DNA of 64,000 bases from Phycisphaerales bacterium. Lineage in GTDB: Bacteria; Planctomycetota; Phycisphaerae; UBA1845; Fen-1342. The notes below the pieces were generated by a model that was given only the letters and a program-made list of their open reading frames with translations, did not search any database and was not told the DNA's origin. The stretch is from NCBI GenBank assembly GCA_022839625.1, contig JALHJL010000005.1, forward strand, positions 69,521 to 133,520. The letters run 5' to 3'. The position numbers were made by a program, and so were the translations under genes. Every line of letters begins with the position of its first letter. Positions within the stretch are counted from its first letter, which is position 1. Of the stretch, positions 7,801 through 16,859 are shown piece by piece.

Positions 7801-9309
7801 TTACGCGGGCTCGCGGTTCGGGTCGGGCGGCAGTCCGCCGGTGGACCGAGGGTCGGCCGCCGGCGCACCCGGTTCGGCGAGCTTCTCATTCGCGGGGCCG
7901 ACGGGGGTGCTGCGCTCATGCCGGCTGAACCACACGGCGGCGAGCGTTTGGAGCAGGATGCGGAGGTCGAGGCCGATGCTCCAGTTGCGGATGTAGTACA
8001 TGTCGTGCTGAATGCGCTTGTGGAGCGAGGTGTTCCCGCGCCAGCCGCGGACCTGGGCGTAGCCCGTCATGCCGGCCTTCATCTTGTGCCGCAGCATGTA
8101 GTTGGGAATCTCATGCCGGAAGGCCGCGATGAACTCGGGCCGCTCCGGCCGCGGCCCAACGAGCGACATATGCCCGGCCAGCACACTGAACAGGTTGGGC
8201 AGCTCGTCGAGGCTCGTCCGCCGCAGGAACGCACCGATGCGCGTCCGGCGGGGATCGACCGTCTGTGACCAGACTGGGCCGGCGGCCTCGGCATCGACGC
8301 GCATCGTGCGGAACTTGAGCATCGTGAACTCGTGCCCGTCGAGCCCCATGCGCCGCTGCCGGTAGAACACGGGGCCGGGACTGGTGAGCTTCACTAGCGC
8401 GGCGATCACGGTCATCGGCAGAGCGGCGACGAGCAGACAGCCACCGCCCACGACGAGGTCGAAGGCGCGCTTCATGAGCGCGTTCCAGCCGTACAACGGG
8501 GTCTGCCGGAGTGCCAGGATGGGCACGCCGTCGAGTTGCGTGACGTTCGGGCGCATGGCGTACGCCGGGTTCACGTCCGGCACGAGGCGGACGTCGGCCA
8601 TGGATTGCGACAGGGCCGCGAGCACGTCGCTCAAGCGCTGCGCCTGGTCAGTCGGCAGGGCGATGAACACGGAATCGACCGGCTGCTGTTCCACGATGTC
8701 GGCGAGGCGCGCCAACGGGCCGTGGACCGGCACGCCGAGCAAAGAGCCGGCCGTCTCGCGGTCATCCACGAAGTACGCGACCTCGAACCCCGTCCAGCGG
8801 TTGCGCTGGACGGCTTGCAGCAACCGCTGAGCCGTGCGGCCGCTGCCGACGATGGCGGCCTGGCGGCGGTTCAGCCCCCGTCGCCGCAGGGCCCGGGCCA
8901 ACAGCCGCACGCTCAGGCGGAAGAGCGCGAAAAGGAGGCTGCCGACGACCGCGTAGGTCGCGATGAAGCGCCGCGAGATCTTGTTGCTCTCCGGCAGCGC
9001 GTAGTCGATGAGCACGACGACGACGATGGCGACGACGAACGCCTTGAGAATATCGCGGGTCTCGCGCCACAGGCCCTCGCTCCGCCGCGGCCGGTACAGA
9101 TGCAGGCGCTGGAAGATGAACAGGTGGGCAACCACGACCAGCGGCAACATCGGCAGGAACTTGTCCCACAGCGCGGGCACGCCCTTGGCGGGATCGACGG
9201 GCAGAAACTGGAAGCGCAGCCAGTAACTCCCCAGCCACGCCGCGCCGATCGCCAACGCATCGGCGACCACGAGCAAGGCAAGCACGAGCTGGTGGTGCTG
9301 CTTGAGCAT
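7801..9309 (-). CDS. Undecaprenyl-phosphate sugar-phosphate transferase, WbaP/WcaJ type
   Basis: 502 residues. It starts surface-polysaccharide units by moving a hexose-1-phosphate from a nucleotide sugar to undecaprenyl phosphate. N-terminal four membrane helices (residues 8-130), then a CoA-binding-like Rossmann domain (AAIVGSGRTAQRL), a further membrane helix near 290, and a C-terminal catalytic domain with the family signatures SPGPVFYRQRRMGLDG, FKFRTM-like LKFRTMR, and DELPNLFSVLAGHMSLVGPRP. It ends with a proline-rich tail. Start ATG at 9309. No ribosome site is seen; a GATAAT hexamer lies 8 bases upstream, so the mRNA may be leaderless. Convergent with the CDF gene. No other polysaccharide genes touch it. 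Confidence 0.92.
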   Translation of the reverse strand: MLKQHHQLVLALLVVADALAIGAAWLGSYWLRFQFLPVDPAKGVPALWDKFLPMLPLVVVAHLFIFQRLHLYRPRRSEGLWRETRDILKAFVVAIVVVVLIDYALPESNKISRRFIATYAVVGSLLFALFRLSVRLLARALRRRGLNRRQAAIVGSGRTAQRLLQAVQRNRWTGFEVAYFVDDRETAGSLLGVPVHGPLARLADIVEQQPVDSVFIALPTDQAQRLSDVLAALSQSMADVRLVPDVNPAYAMRPNVTQLDGVPILALRQTPLYGWNALMKRAFDLVVGGGCLLVAALPMTVIAALVKLTSPGPVFYRQRRMGLDGHEFTMLKFRTMRVDAEAAGPVWSQTVDPRRTRIGAFLRRTSLDELPNLFSVLAGHMSLVGPRPERPEFIAAFRHEIPNYMLRHKMKAGMTGYAQVRGWRGNTSLHKRIQHDMYYIRNWSIGLDLRILLQTLAAVWFSRHERSTPVGPANEKLAEPGAPAADPRSTGGLPPDPNREPA

Positions 9310-9317
9310 GTGCCGGC

Positions 9318-9323
9318 ATTATC
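9318..9323 (-). promoter_or_regulatory. Candidate -10 hexamer (GATAAT) for a leaderless sugar-phosphate transferase mRNA
   Basis: On the minus strand GATAAT is separated by 8 bases from the ATG at 9309, with a weak TTCCCG 17 bases further up. No Shine-Dalgarno lies between. The mRNA would begin at or next to the start codon. Confidence 0.4.
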
Positions 9324-9561
9324 CCCGCAGCGTGCGAAGGCGGGAAGGCGGCGGACGCGACGTCGGAGCCTCACCGCGGCCGAGCTGAAGCGCGATCACC
9401 CCCTTGGCCCCGCCGGGCCGAACGGCGCTCGGTGACAGCGTGCTTCTTCCAGATGTGGAGGCGATGGACGGTTGGGCGCAGTCAGCGGCGGCGGGTTGCT
9501 TGCGCTCGTCCGGCGTCACGGACTAGCGTCGTTGCCCCGCCGCCGCAGCACACACCGTGGT

Positions 9562-10944
9562 TCAGTCCAGACTGCCCTCGACGCGCTCGTACAGGTCGGG
9601 CTCGCTGGCCTTGAAGTCGTCCTTGCTCTCGAATTCGTAGCTCGTCTTCCGGTTGCCTTCGACGACGGTGACGTGAATGGCGCCCTTTTCGTCCACGCGC
9701 ACGATCAGGGTCTCCTTGTCGGCACCGCGCTCAGGGCCCTTGTCTGCACGCCGCAGGATTCGGACTTCGTCGGCCTTCTGCCAGGCCTCGCGGCGCGCTT
9801 GCTCGGCCTTCTCCTGGGCATCCTCGTAGGTCTGCTTGGCGCGCTCGAGCGCCTCCTGCACCTTCTTCTCGACGTCGATCTGGAACTGCTGCCGCCACTG
9901 GCCCACGCGGTTTCCAGGCGGACGGATGCGGATGATCTGCTGCCGCGAGTCGCCCGCATGACGATGGTAGAGCCGGTGCGCATCGGGATCCGCCTGTTCG
10001 AGTTGATCGGCGTCATCATACGTCGCTGAGGATTCGTGGCCGGCGGCGTCCTTGCGCGTCACGTGGATCTTGCCATCGGGGTCGCGCACGATCGTGCAGC
10101 ACTGGCCGTCCTGGTCGACCTGAAGCCTGAGCTCGATCCGCACGTCGCGGTCTTCCCCGGTCTCCTCGGCTTCTCCCTCGTCCAGTTCGCGCAGAATGCG
10201 CAGGTCCAGCTTGCGATCGAGATCGTCAAGTCCTCGAAGCTCCGACAGGTCGAGCTTGATGTCCAGGTCGAGGTCTTTCAGCGCGTCCAGCGCGTCGGGC
10301 CAGTGCTTCAGAGTCCCCAGATCGCGCATGATCCACTTGCCATCCGGGCCGAACGTGAGCGTCTTGCCGTACAGCTTGACCGCTTCGTCCACAAACGACT
10401 CCGCGGGCTCCTCGTATTTCAGCTCCTGGTCGAACTCCGCGGGCCGCTTCGCCGGCGTGATCCCGATCTCCTGCCGGTTGCCCTTACGGATGACGGCGAG
10501 CTTCACGGACTTCCCCGCTTCCGCGGTGCCGACGGCGTCCGTCAGGTCCTGCGGGCCTTTGATCTCACGGTTGCCGAACGCGACGACCACGTCGTAGCGC
10601 TCGACCCCGGCCTTGTCGGCCGGGCTGCCCTTGACCACGTTGGAGATCATGACACCCTGCTCGCCAATGTGGGCGGCCAGGGGGGCGGGCACCGGGGTCA
10701 GGCGCACGCCGATCCAGACGTCGGGCAGGCCACTGTGCTCTTCGCTGGCGGGCACGACCACGTGGCGATGGTCGCCGGACTTGGCCTCCGTGACGTACAC
10801 CTTGCCGACCTTGTGCGGGTCGTCGCAGGTCACCACGAGAGTGCTCATCCCGGGGGCCTTGTCGTCGAGCAGCGCGGTCGCCGTCTCCACGACGTGCTCG
10901 GCCGTAACGGACAGCGCGAACAGCGTGAACAAGGGGAATATCAT
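9562..10944 (-). CDS. Secreted PDZ-domain protein with charged coiled-coil tail
   Basis: 460 residues, third gene of the ECF sigma operon. The start ATG at 10944 follows an AGGAG site. A short signal peptide (MIFPLFTLFALSVTA) is followed by one PDZ domain at about 73-168 (WIGVRLTPV, GVMISNVVKGSPADKAGVER, YDVVVAFGNREIKG). There is no HtrA-type protease domain in front of it. The C-terminal ~290 residues are highly charged, with runs of D/E-L repeats (RGLDDLDRKLDL) and a coiled coil near 345-385. It lies 12 bases after the anti-sigma gene, so co-expression is likely. It may sense envelope proteins and act on the anti-sigma factor, but that is inference. Confidence 0.8.
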   Translation of the reverse strand: MIFPLFTLFALSVTAEHVVETATALLDDKAPGMSTLVVTCDDPHKVGKVYVTEAKSGDHRHVVVPASEEHSGLPDVWIGVRLTPVPAPLAAHIGEQGVMISNVVKGSPADKAGVERYDVVVAFGNREIKGPQDLTDAVGTAEAGKSVKLAVIRKGNRQEIGITPAKRPAEFDQELKYEEPAESFVDEAVKLYGKTLTFGPDGKWIMRDLGTLKHWPDALDALKDLDLDIKLDLSELRGLDDLDRKLDLRILRELDEGEAEETGEDRDVRIELRLQVDQDGQCCTIVRDPDGKIHVTRKDAAGHESSATYDDADQLEQADPDAHRLYHRHAGDSRQQIIRIRPPGNRVGQWRQQFQIDVEKKVQEALERAKQTYEDAQEKAEQARREAWQKADEVRILRRADKGPERGADKETLIVRVDEKGAIHVTVVEGNRKTSYEFESKDDFKASEPDLYERVEGSLD

Positions 10945-10956
10945 GTCATGCTCCTG

Positions 10957-11493
10957 TCAAAAATCGCGTTGGACACCGATCACGTGGGTCCGGACATGGT
11001 TCACTTCGATGACCAGATACGTATTGGGTTCGTCGGCGGGCAGCACGATCCAATCGCGCTGTGTCCCGCGTACGCGCAGCTCGGGCCGCTCATACGCCGT
11101 CGGCAGCGGCTCGATCATGTCGCCCGGCGGCACCGCAGGCGCAAACCACGAACCGACGCCGGCCTGCCGCGGGGCGTCCCCGGCGGAAGGTGCTGCGGGT
11201 GGCGGCGGTTGGAGCCAGGCCAGGGCGGCCAAACCGGCCGCCACCGCGACCGCGATGCTCCGGCCCACCCGGGTCCAGTACGCCCGAAGCGTAGCCGCCC
11301 GGTTGGGCCGGCCGAGTACGTCGCGCACGGCGTCGCCGACGCGCTGATCGAGCCGCTGGTAATCCTCGAACCGCGACCGCACCTCGGGAACCCGGCGGAT
11401 CAGCGACCTCAGGAGTTGCTGCTCGTCGGCCGTGCACTCCCCGTCGATGTACCGCGAGAAGAGGTGTTCCAGCCTGTCCGGTTCGAGAGTCAT
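10957..11493 (-). CDS. Predicted membrane anti-sigma factor
   Basis: 178 residues. The first 60 resemble the cytoplasmic sigma-binding region seen in planctomycete anti-sigma proteins (LFSRYIDGECTADEQQLLRSL). One membrane segment lies at about 76-93 (SIAVAVAAGLAALAW). The rest is an exported domain rich in proline. The zinc ligand pattern HxxxCxxC of ZAS proteins is absent. Its ATG overlaps the sigma gene stop by four bases (ATGA), so translational coupling is likely. Assignment rests mostly on position and topology. Confidence 0.72.
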   Translation of the reverse strand: MTLEPDRLEHLFSRYIDGECTADEQQLLRSLIRRVPEVRSRFEDYQRLDQRVGDAVRDVLGRPNRAATLRAYWTRVGRSIAVAVAAGLAALAWLQPPPPAAPSAGDAPRQAGVGSWFAPAVPPGDMIEPLPTAYERPELRVRGTQRDWIVLPADEPNTYLVIEVNHVRTHVIGVQRDF

Positions 11494-12065
11494 AGCTCAA
11501 CCTTGCCTTGCAACATCTCGCGCAACAACCGCCGTGCGCGAACGAGCCGCGTTTCCACCGCGTCCGGCGCCAGGCCCAGCACTTCGCCGATCTCCGCGTA
11601 GCTCCAGTCCTCCAGGTGGCGCAGGACAAATGGCTCGCGGTAGATGACCGGCAGCGCCTGGACGGCCTGCAACAGGGCGGCCTGGAGCTCGCCGCCGACC
11701 GCTGCCGCCAGCGGGCCGGGGTGCCCTTGCGCTGGCACGCGCCCGCCGGCTTCCATTCGCTCCGCCAGCGCTTGCTGCCGCTGCTCGGCCTGGCAGAAGT
11801 CGATCGCCGCGTGCCGCGCGATCGTATAGAGCCAGGATCGCAACTGCCGCGGCTCGGCCAGCGTTGCCAGGCGCTGCCAGACGCGCAGCCAAACCTGCTG
11901 AACGACGTCGTCCACCGCGTCGGCCCGGCCGGTGACGGCGTAGATCACGCTGCGCACCCAGCGCTCGTGCTGCCGGATTAGCCGGTCGATAGCCACCCGG
12001 CTGCCCTGCTGGGCCTCGGCGACAAGGGTCTGAACGGTCTCGGCGTCGATCGACACGGCCGACAT
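11490..12065 (-). CDS. ECF-family RNA polymerase sigma factor
   Basis: 191 residues from the ATG at 12065; an in-frame TTG at 12116 would add 17 residues, and no start has a clear ribosome site. Region 2: RVAIDRLIRQHERWV, then DDVVQQVWLRVWQRL and LRSWLYTIARHAAID. Region 4: LPVIYREPFVLRHLEDWSYAEI and LGLAPDAVETRLVRARRLLRE. This is the classic sigma-70 ECF layout, and the linker is longer than usual. It directs RNA polymerase to a small regulon, probably including its own operon. It heads a three-gene operon with an anti-sigma and a PDZ protein. Confidence 0.9.
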   Translation of the reverse strand: MSAVSIDAETVQTLVAEAQQGSRVAIDRLIRQHERWVRSVIYAVTGRADAVDDVVQQVWLRVWQRLATLAEPRQLRSWLYTIARHAAIDFCQAEQRQQALAERMEAGGRVPAQGHPGPLAAAVGGELQAALLQAVQALPVIYREPFVLRHLEDWSYAEIGEVLGLAPDAVETRLVRARRLLREMLQGKVEL

Positions 12066-12237
12066 TTCACCATAATGGACGGGCTGAACGGGCTGAGTAT
12101 GGCAAGAATTTGCCAAAAAGCACGGCGATATCCGCTGTCGGCCGGCGCCGAACTTGGCGTCTCAGGCCCGATAAACTACGATGGCCGGCTCCGACCGCGG
12201 CGACCCGCCGCGGCGAACGTTTGACGGAGAGTAGCGT

Positions 12238-13350
12238 ATGGCCCTGCCCAAGGTGCTGAAAGACCTGTTGTCGTTACCCACGGCGCCCTTCGTTGAGGGG
12301 GCGGTGATGGAGTATATCAAGCGTGCGTGCGGCCGACTGCCGGGCGTCAGTGTGCGTCATGACCGCCACGGCAATCTCCTGGCCCACTACCGACACCAAC
12401 CGCCGGCCGGTTTGCCGCTGGCCTTCGTCGCGCACACCGACCATCCGGGTTTCATCGCGCAGGAAATGGTCGGCCGGCGAACGCTGCGGGCCGCTTTTCG
12501 CGGCGGGGTCAAGCCGGAGTATTTCAACAAGGCTCCGGTCCGCTTCTGGAGGAAGGGGCGCTGGGTCAAGGGGCGCGTGCTGGAACTGTCGAAGGCGACG
12601 CGGGTGAGCGACGTCGTCGGCTGGGCCTGGCGGCCCGAAGAAGCCCTCATCCGCGTCGCGACGGACGTGGTACCCGGCTCGCCCGGCATGTGGGACCTGC
12701 CGGATACCGCTCTGCGGGGCGACCTGGTCGCCGCGCGTAACTGCGACGACGCCGCCGGGTGCGCCGCGATGCTGACGATGCTCCAGCGCCTCAGCCGGAA
12801 GCGTGCCCGGGCCGAGGTCTACTGCCTGTTCACGCGCGCGGAGGAGGTGGGGTTCGTGGGGGCGATTGCGGCGGCGCGTGCCGGCACGCTGCCCAAGCGC
12901 GTCCCGGTCATCTCCATCGAGACGAGCAGCATCCTCCCGAACGCGCCGCAGGGCGAGGGACCGATCCTGCGGGTCGGCGACCGGGCCGCCGTCTTCTCGC
13001 CGCCGCTGATCGCATTCTGCGAGCGCGTGGCGCGCGGGCTGGCCGAGCGGCGAAAGGGCTTCGCCTTTCAGCGCAAGCTGATGGACGGTGGCACGTGCGA
13101 AGCCGTGCCGTTCCTTGCGTACGGCTACGAAGCCGCCGGGATCTGCGTGGCGCTCGGCAACTACCACAACATGGACAAGCGCCGCGAGAAGGTGGCCAGC
13201 GAGACCATCAGCTTGAAGGACTGGCAGGGCATGGTCGACTGGTTCGAGGCGCTGGTGCTCGACCGGGGCGGCCGGGCCGAGGGCTGGCACGCCATCCGCG
13301 AGCGGCTGGACGCGCGCTACGCCGGCTACGAGGCGCTTCTACACGAATAG
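12238..13350 (+). CDS. M42-type metallo-aminopeptidase
   Basis: 370 residues. Start ATG at 12238 after GGAGAG. It resembles M42/M28-clan co-catalytic metal peptidases that trim peptides from the N-terminus in the cytoplasm. Ligands visible in order: VAHTDHPG (first His and the Asp two residues on), ARNCDDAAG (bridging Asp), FTRAEEVGFVGA (catalytic Glu and metal Glu), ISIETS (Glu/Asp position) and a late GNYHN (His). MDGGTCEA is also typical of M42. No signal peptide. It is a single gene, convergent with the reductase gene at 13362. Confidence 0.85.
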   Translation: MALPKVLKDLLSLPTAPFVEGAVMEYIKRACGRLPGVSVRHDRHGNLLAHYRHQPPAGLPLAFVAHTDHPGFIAQEMVGRRTLRAAFRGGVKPEYFNKAPVRFWRKGRWVKGRVLELSKATRVSDVVGWAWRPEEALIRVATDVVPGSPGMWDLPDTALRGDLVAARNCDDAAGCAAMLTMLQRLSRKRARAEVYCLFTRAEEVGFVGAIAAARAGTLPKRVPVISIETSSILPNAPQGEGPILRVGDRAAVFSPPLIAFCERVARGLAERRKGFAFQRKLMDGGTCEAVPFLAYGYEAAGICVALGNYHNMDKRREKVASETISLKDWQGMVDWFEALVLDRGGRAEGWHAIRERLDARYAGYEALLHE

Positions 13351-13361
13351 ACGCCGCGGCC

Positions 13362-14528
13362 CTACGTTTGCGTCGCGACGCGGATGCCGTGCCGCGGCAG
13401 CTCATCCAGGTATTGCTGGAGCGGCACGGCGACCTCCGCGGGCCGCGCCCCGGGCGCAATCAGTCCGCGCGCCTGCATGTAGGCCACGAGGGCCGCGGGG
13501 AATGCGGTTGCCCGCTCCATGGCGGTGAAGCCGGTGCGCTCGTCATGCCATTCGAGCAGGTCGTACTGACGTGTGAGCGGGGCTCCCTTGTGTCGGCCGC
13601 GCACTGTGCAACGGAGCACGACGACGTCCGGCACCTCGGGAAACGCCAGTCGCTCCTCGAACAGCCGGCGCAGCGCTTCACGCGGTCGCAGCACCGTCCC
13701 GTCAGCACCTTTCACCTGCTCGTCGAAACAGCCCAGCGCGAAAAGGGCGCGGATGACGGCGAAGTGGCCCGGGTAGCGCACGGTCTTGTAGTCGTACGTT
13801 TGGAGACGCCCACGGAATGTGTCGGGGCCGGTGCTCGTTCCGCCGGATGTGACGGCCGCTTCGCAACGCCCGATCGGCGCTGGGAAGTCGATGTCCTCCA
13901 GCTCGCTGAGAGCCTCTACGTTGACGGGCTGCCCGTCGCGGAGGAACTCGCCGTGGCCGCTGTATTCGTTGATCAGCCCGTCGAAGCTGAACGACAGCTT
14001 GTACGCCAGCGGCCCCACCGGCGATTCCGGGAGTCCGCCACAGCGAATGTGGACGTGCTGCGGTTCGTCCATGCCGGCGATGCCGTGCGCCGCGAGGAGG
14101 TTGCCAAGTCCAGGCGCCAGGCCGCAGTCGGGAACGATGCTGACCCCCGCCGCCGCGGCGCGCGGGTGCCGCGCAAGCTGCCGACGTACGACCGCGGTGT
14201 TGCCGCCCAGATCGCAGAACGAGGCACCGGCGGCGATGGCCAGGTCGGTCAGCACCGCGTTGAAGCGGTAGGGGACAGCCGACGCCACCACGTCCGCGCC
14301 GCCGATGACCCGTGCGACATCCGCGGGCTGCGAGACGTCGCAGGCCGTGGCGGCGAGCGGAGCCCCCTCTTCCGTCAACAGCGACTGCAAGCGGGAAACG
14401 GCCCGGTGAGCGACTTCGGGACTCTGGTCCGCAAGCGTGATGTGCGCGGCCTCACAGTGGCGCGCCAGATCGTAGGCGAGCGCGACTCCCTGCCGCCCGG
14501 CGCCCAGCACGACGTAGCGGTACTTCAA
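13362..14528 (-). CDS. Saccharopine-dehydrogenase-family reductase (lysine 6-dehydrogenase-like)
   Basis: 388 residues with a TTG start at 14528, chosen because TAGGAGG lies 7 bases upstream. N-terminal Rossmann fold YVVLGAGRQGVALAYDLAR, then DVVASAVPYRFN and CDLGGNT, as in saccharopine and lysine 6-dehydrogenases. The mid region has DCGLAPGLGNLLAA and the C-terminal substrate domain KTVRYPGH. The reaction is probably NAD(P)-linked oxidation at the lysine epsilon position or a related amino acid; the exact substrate cannot be fixed. It lies 10 bases after the cobalamin adenosyltransferase gene, in one likely operon. Confidence 0.82.
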   Translation of the reverse strand: MKYRYVVLGAGRQGVALAYDLARHCEAAHITLADQSPEVAHRAVSRLQSLLTEEGAPLAATACDVSQPADVARVIGGADVVASAVPYRFNAVLTDLAIAAGASFCDLGGNTAVVRRQLARHPRAAAAGVSIVPDCGLAPGLGNLLAAHGIAGMDEPQHVHIRCGGLPESPVGPLAYKLSFSFDGLINEYSGHGEFLRDGQPVNVEALSELEDIDFPAPIGRCEAAVTSGGTSTGPDTFRGRLQTYDYKTVRYPGHFAVIRALFALGCFDEQVKGADGTVLRPREALRRLFEERLAFPEVPDVVVLRCTVRGRHKGAPLTRQYDLLEWHDERTGFTAMERATAFPAALVAYMQARGLIAPGARPAEVAVPLQQYLDELPRHGIRVATQT

Positions 14529-14538
14529 CGCGGCCCTC

Positions 14539-15102
14539 CTACGCGCGGCTGTCCCAGGTGGGCTCGTCCACGCCGGCCGCCCGCGTCTCGCAGCGGGCCA
14601 TCACGAACAGCAGGTCCGACAGCCGGTTCAAGTAGGCGATTGCCCAGGAGCCCACCGGCTCCTGCTCAGCGAGCGCGACTACCTCGCGCTCGGCACGGCG
14701 GCAGACCGTGCGGGCGATGTGCAAGTGAGCGGCAGCCGGCGTGCCGCCGGGCCGGACGAAGTTCTTCAGCGACGGCAGGTCGGCGTTCAGCCGCTCGATG
14801 AGCCGGTCAAGACCTTCCACGTGCCGTTGCTCGATCCTGGGACCGGGGTGCGTCGGCTTGGCGGCCTCGGGTACACACAACTCGGCACCGAGGTGAAACA
14901 GGTCGTTCTGGACCTGCCCAAGCGGCTCGACGAGCCCGGCCGCCACGTTCGCGGACAACACGGCGCCGACGTGGGCGTTCAACTCGTCCACCGTGCCGTA
15001 TGCTGCGATGCGCGGGGCGGACTTGGGCACGCGCTGGCCGGTGCCCAGCGCGGTGGTCCCATCGTCCCCCGTCCGAGTGGTCACTTTGGTGATCCGTGGC
15101 AC
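14539..15102 (-). CDS. Cob(I)alamin adenosyltransferase, PduO type
   Basis: 187 residues. It transfers the adenosyl group of ATP to cob(I)alamin to make coenzyme B12. The PduO N-terminal signature TKVTTRTGDDGTTALGTGQRVPKS is clear. The helical core follows, with YGTVDELNAHVG, FHLGAELC, FVRPGGTPAAAHLHIARTVCRRAER and YLNRLSDLLFVMAR. The GTG start at 15102 is preceded by AGGGAG. A dispersed palindromic repeat lies between it and the upstream DUF1015 gene. No B12-dependent enzyme is adjacent. Confidence 0.95.
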   Translation of the reverse strand: MPRITKVTTRTGDDGTTALGTGQRVPKSAPRIAAYGTVDELNAHVGAVLSANVAAGLVEPLGQVQNDLFHLGAELCVPEAAKPTHPGPRIEQRHVEGLDRLIERLNADLPSLKNFVRPGGTPAAAHLHIARTVCRRAEREVVALAEQEPVGSWAIAYLNRLSDLLFVMARCETRAAGVDEPTWDSRA

Positions 15103-15194
15103 AGCAGCTCTCCCTGCGACCCGAAGGCCGGTTGCTCGGCGACCTACGTCGAACGCGGCGGCTTGGTGCTGCTTCGCCGCGCGCCAACAGTCCT

Positions 15195-15280
15195 CCGAAA
15201 GTGGGGACAGGCACCGCGAGAGAGAAGCATGCCGCGCTGCCGCGGAATCCCGCCGGCGCGGAGCCAGTCCCCTTTTTCAG
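15195..15280. repeat. Dispersed palindromic repeat, copy 2 (degenerate)
   Basis: About 86 bp in the same orientation as copy 1. The ends are imperfectly inverted: ccgaaagtggggacaggc (15195-15212) against gccagtcccctttttcag (15263-15280). The core keeps ...ggcaccgcgagaga...gccgcgctgccgcgg...gccggcgcggagcc. It lies 8 bases after the stop of the leftward DUF1015 gene. Confidence 0.82.
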
Positions 15281-15287
15281 CACACAC

Positions 15288-16577
15288 CTACGCGGTCAGC
15301 GGGTTGATCACCAGCCCGCTGGCCAGTTTGGGGTAGAAGTACGTGCTCTTCTGCGGCATCAGGTCGCCGGCGCTGCACACCGCCCGCAGCTCCTCCATGG
15401 TCGTCGGCTGCATCAGAAAGGCCGTGCCGTGCGTCGCATCGGCCTCCCGGATCGCCTCCTCATCCGACTTGACGTACCGGACTTCCGCCGGCTGCCCGCC
15501 GCAGAGCTTCGGCGACACGACCCGGTCCAGCACGTAGGCGTGCAGGAAGGCCAACCCGAGGCGGCGCCACGCGGGGGTGCGACCCGGCTCCAGGTCGTCG
15601 AGGATTTCTGGCCGCGTGGGCCGCAACACGAAGTACTTCCGGGCGACCGCGTTGTAGAGGCCTATCGCTTGCGGGCCAAACTCCTTCAGGGCCGCAATCA
15701 GCCGGCCGGGGTCCGCAGCATCCCGCGCCTGAATCGACACGCGCGTGTCGCCCGCGAAGCTCTCGGGCCGGACATCGAGCCGGGGCAGGACGCGGTGCGT
15801 CGGCAGGATCAGCAGCCCGGGGTCCTCCATCGCACAGAACACGCATAGGACGAAGTTCGCCGGGTGCTCCGGCGGGAGCGCTCCCTGCTGCGCGATCAGC
15901 CAGTCGCGATACAGCATTCCCGTGCCGCAGCGGTGGTGCCCGTCGGCGATGTAGGTCGGTTTGGGCTCCATCAACCGCGAGACGTCGGCGATCGTCGCGG
16001 CGTCAGTTACCGCCCAGAGACGGTTCTCGACGCCATCCAGCGTGCCCGTGGCGAGCGGCTGAGCGTCCAGTGCACGCTCCAGGCGCTCCGCCACGGCGTT
16101 CTGCGCGTCCTCGTAGAGCCCGAAGATCGGGCTCAGGTTCGCCTCGGTCGCCTTGGTGAGCGCCAGACGGTCCTCCTTGGGACCGCCGAAGGTCCGCTCG
16201 TGCGGGAAGATGCTGCCTTCGCCGAAGGGCTCCAGCCGCAGCCGGGCGAAGAACATCTTTCGAACATAAGCGGTCCCGTGGTGCCGGTAGACCTGATGGT
16301 AGACGTACAGCGCCGGCTGGTGGTCGCGGACCATCACCCCCTCGCGCAGCCACTCGTCGATGACGACCCGGCTGCCCTCGTAAAGATGCTCAGGGCCGGC
16401 GGCCTTGGGCGGAGTGAAGGGCAGGTCGACCCGGACGAAGTTATCGGGGTGCCGAGCCAGCAGCTCGGCCTTGCCGTGGTCGTCGATAATGTCGTATGGC
16501 GGCGACAGCAGCGGGGACAGGTCGCGCGACTTGTCCGGGTTGTAGCGAACGGCGGGGAAGGGGCGAATAATGCTCAT
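15288..16577 (-). CDS. DUF1015-family protein
   Basis: 429 residues from the ATG at 16577, which follows AGGAA; an in-frame start 19 codons upstream lacks one. It begins RPFPAVRYNPDKSRDLSPLLSPPYDIID, the characteristic opening of DUF1015. Other conserved blocks: FFARLRLEPFGEGSIFPHERTF, ADGHHRCGT (the HH-R core), and a C-terminal AFLMQPTTMEELRAV with FYPKLASGLVINPL. DUF1015 proteins have no agreed function; some are annotated as SerC-linked, but that is not supported here. Cytoplasmic. It is the first gene of a possible leftward operon with the adenosyltransferase, although a palindromic repeat separates them. Confidence 0.9.
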   Translation of the reverse strand: MSIIRPFPAVRYNPDKSRDLSPLLSPPYDIIDDHGKAELLARHPDNFVRVDLPFTPPKAAGPEHLYEGSRVVIDEWLREGVMVRDHQPALYVYHQVYRHHGTAYVRKMFFARLRLEPFGEGSIFPHERTFGGPKEDRLALTKATEANLSPIFGLYEDAQNAVAERLERALDAQPLATGTLDGVENRLWAVTDAATIADVSRLMEPKPTYIADGHHRCGTGMLYRDWLIAQQGALPPEHPANFVLCVFCAMEDPGLLILPTHRVLPRLDVRPESFAGDTRVSIQARDAADPGRLIAALKEFGPQAIGLYNAVARKYFVLRPTRPEILDDLEPGRTPAWRRLGLAFLHAYVLDRVVSPKLCGGQPAEVRYVKSDEEAIREADATHGTAFLMQPTTMEELRAVCSAGDLMPQKSTYFYPKLASGLVINPLTA

Positions 16578-16740
16578 CGGCGGGTTCCTGGGGGGTTTTC
16601 GGACGTAGGCGGGACACGTATCGGACCGGACCACAACGCGCCGGACTGCGCCCGCCGAGCGGGATATAAGCGTCGGCTAGCAAGGACACTAGGCGCAGGC
16701 GGCAGCAAACGCGCACGGTGTGTGCCGTCGCCTGCTATCG

Positions 16741-16769
16741 TTGACTGGCCACCTGTAAGTCGATAGATT
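16741..16769 (+). promoter_or_regulatory. Sigma-70-type promoter for the FG-GAP lipoprotein
   Basis: TTGACT at 16741-16746, a 17-base spacer, then TAGATT at 16764-16769. This is a good match to the housekeeping consensus (5/6 and 4/6). The lipoprotein ATG is 90 bases further on. Confidence 0.6.
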
Positions 16770-16859
16770 TCATAAGCGATTGCGCCGTCTCGCGGACGCG
16801 TCCGCTGCGCAACCGCATTCGGCCTGGGTTCGTTGCCCGCACCGCGGAGGTATTGCTTC

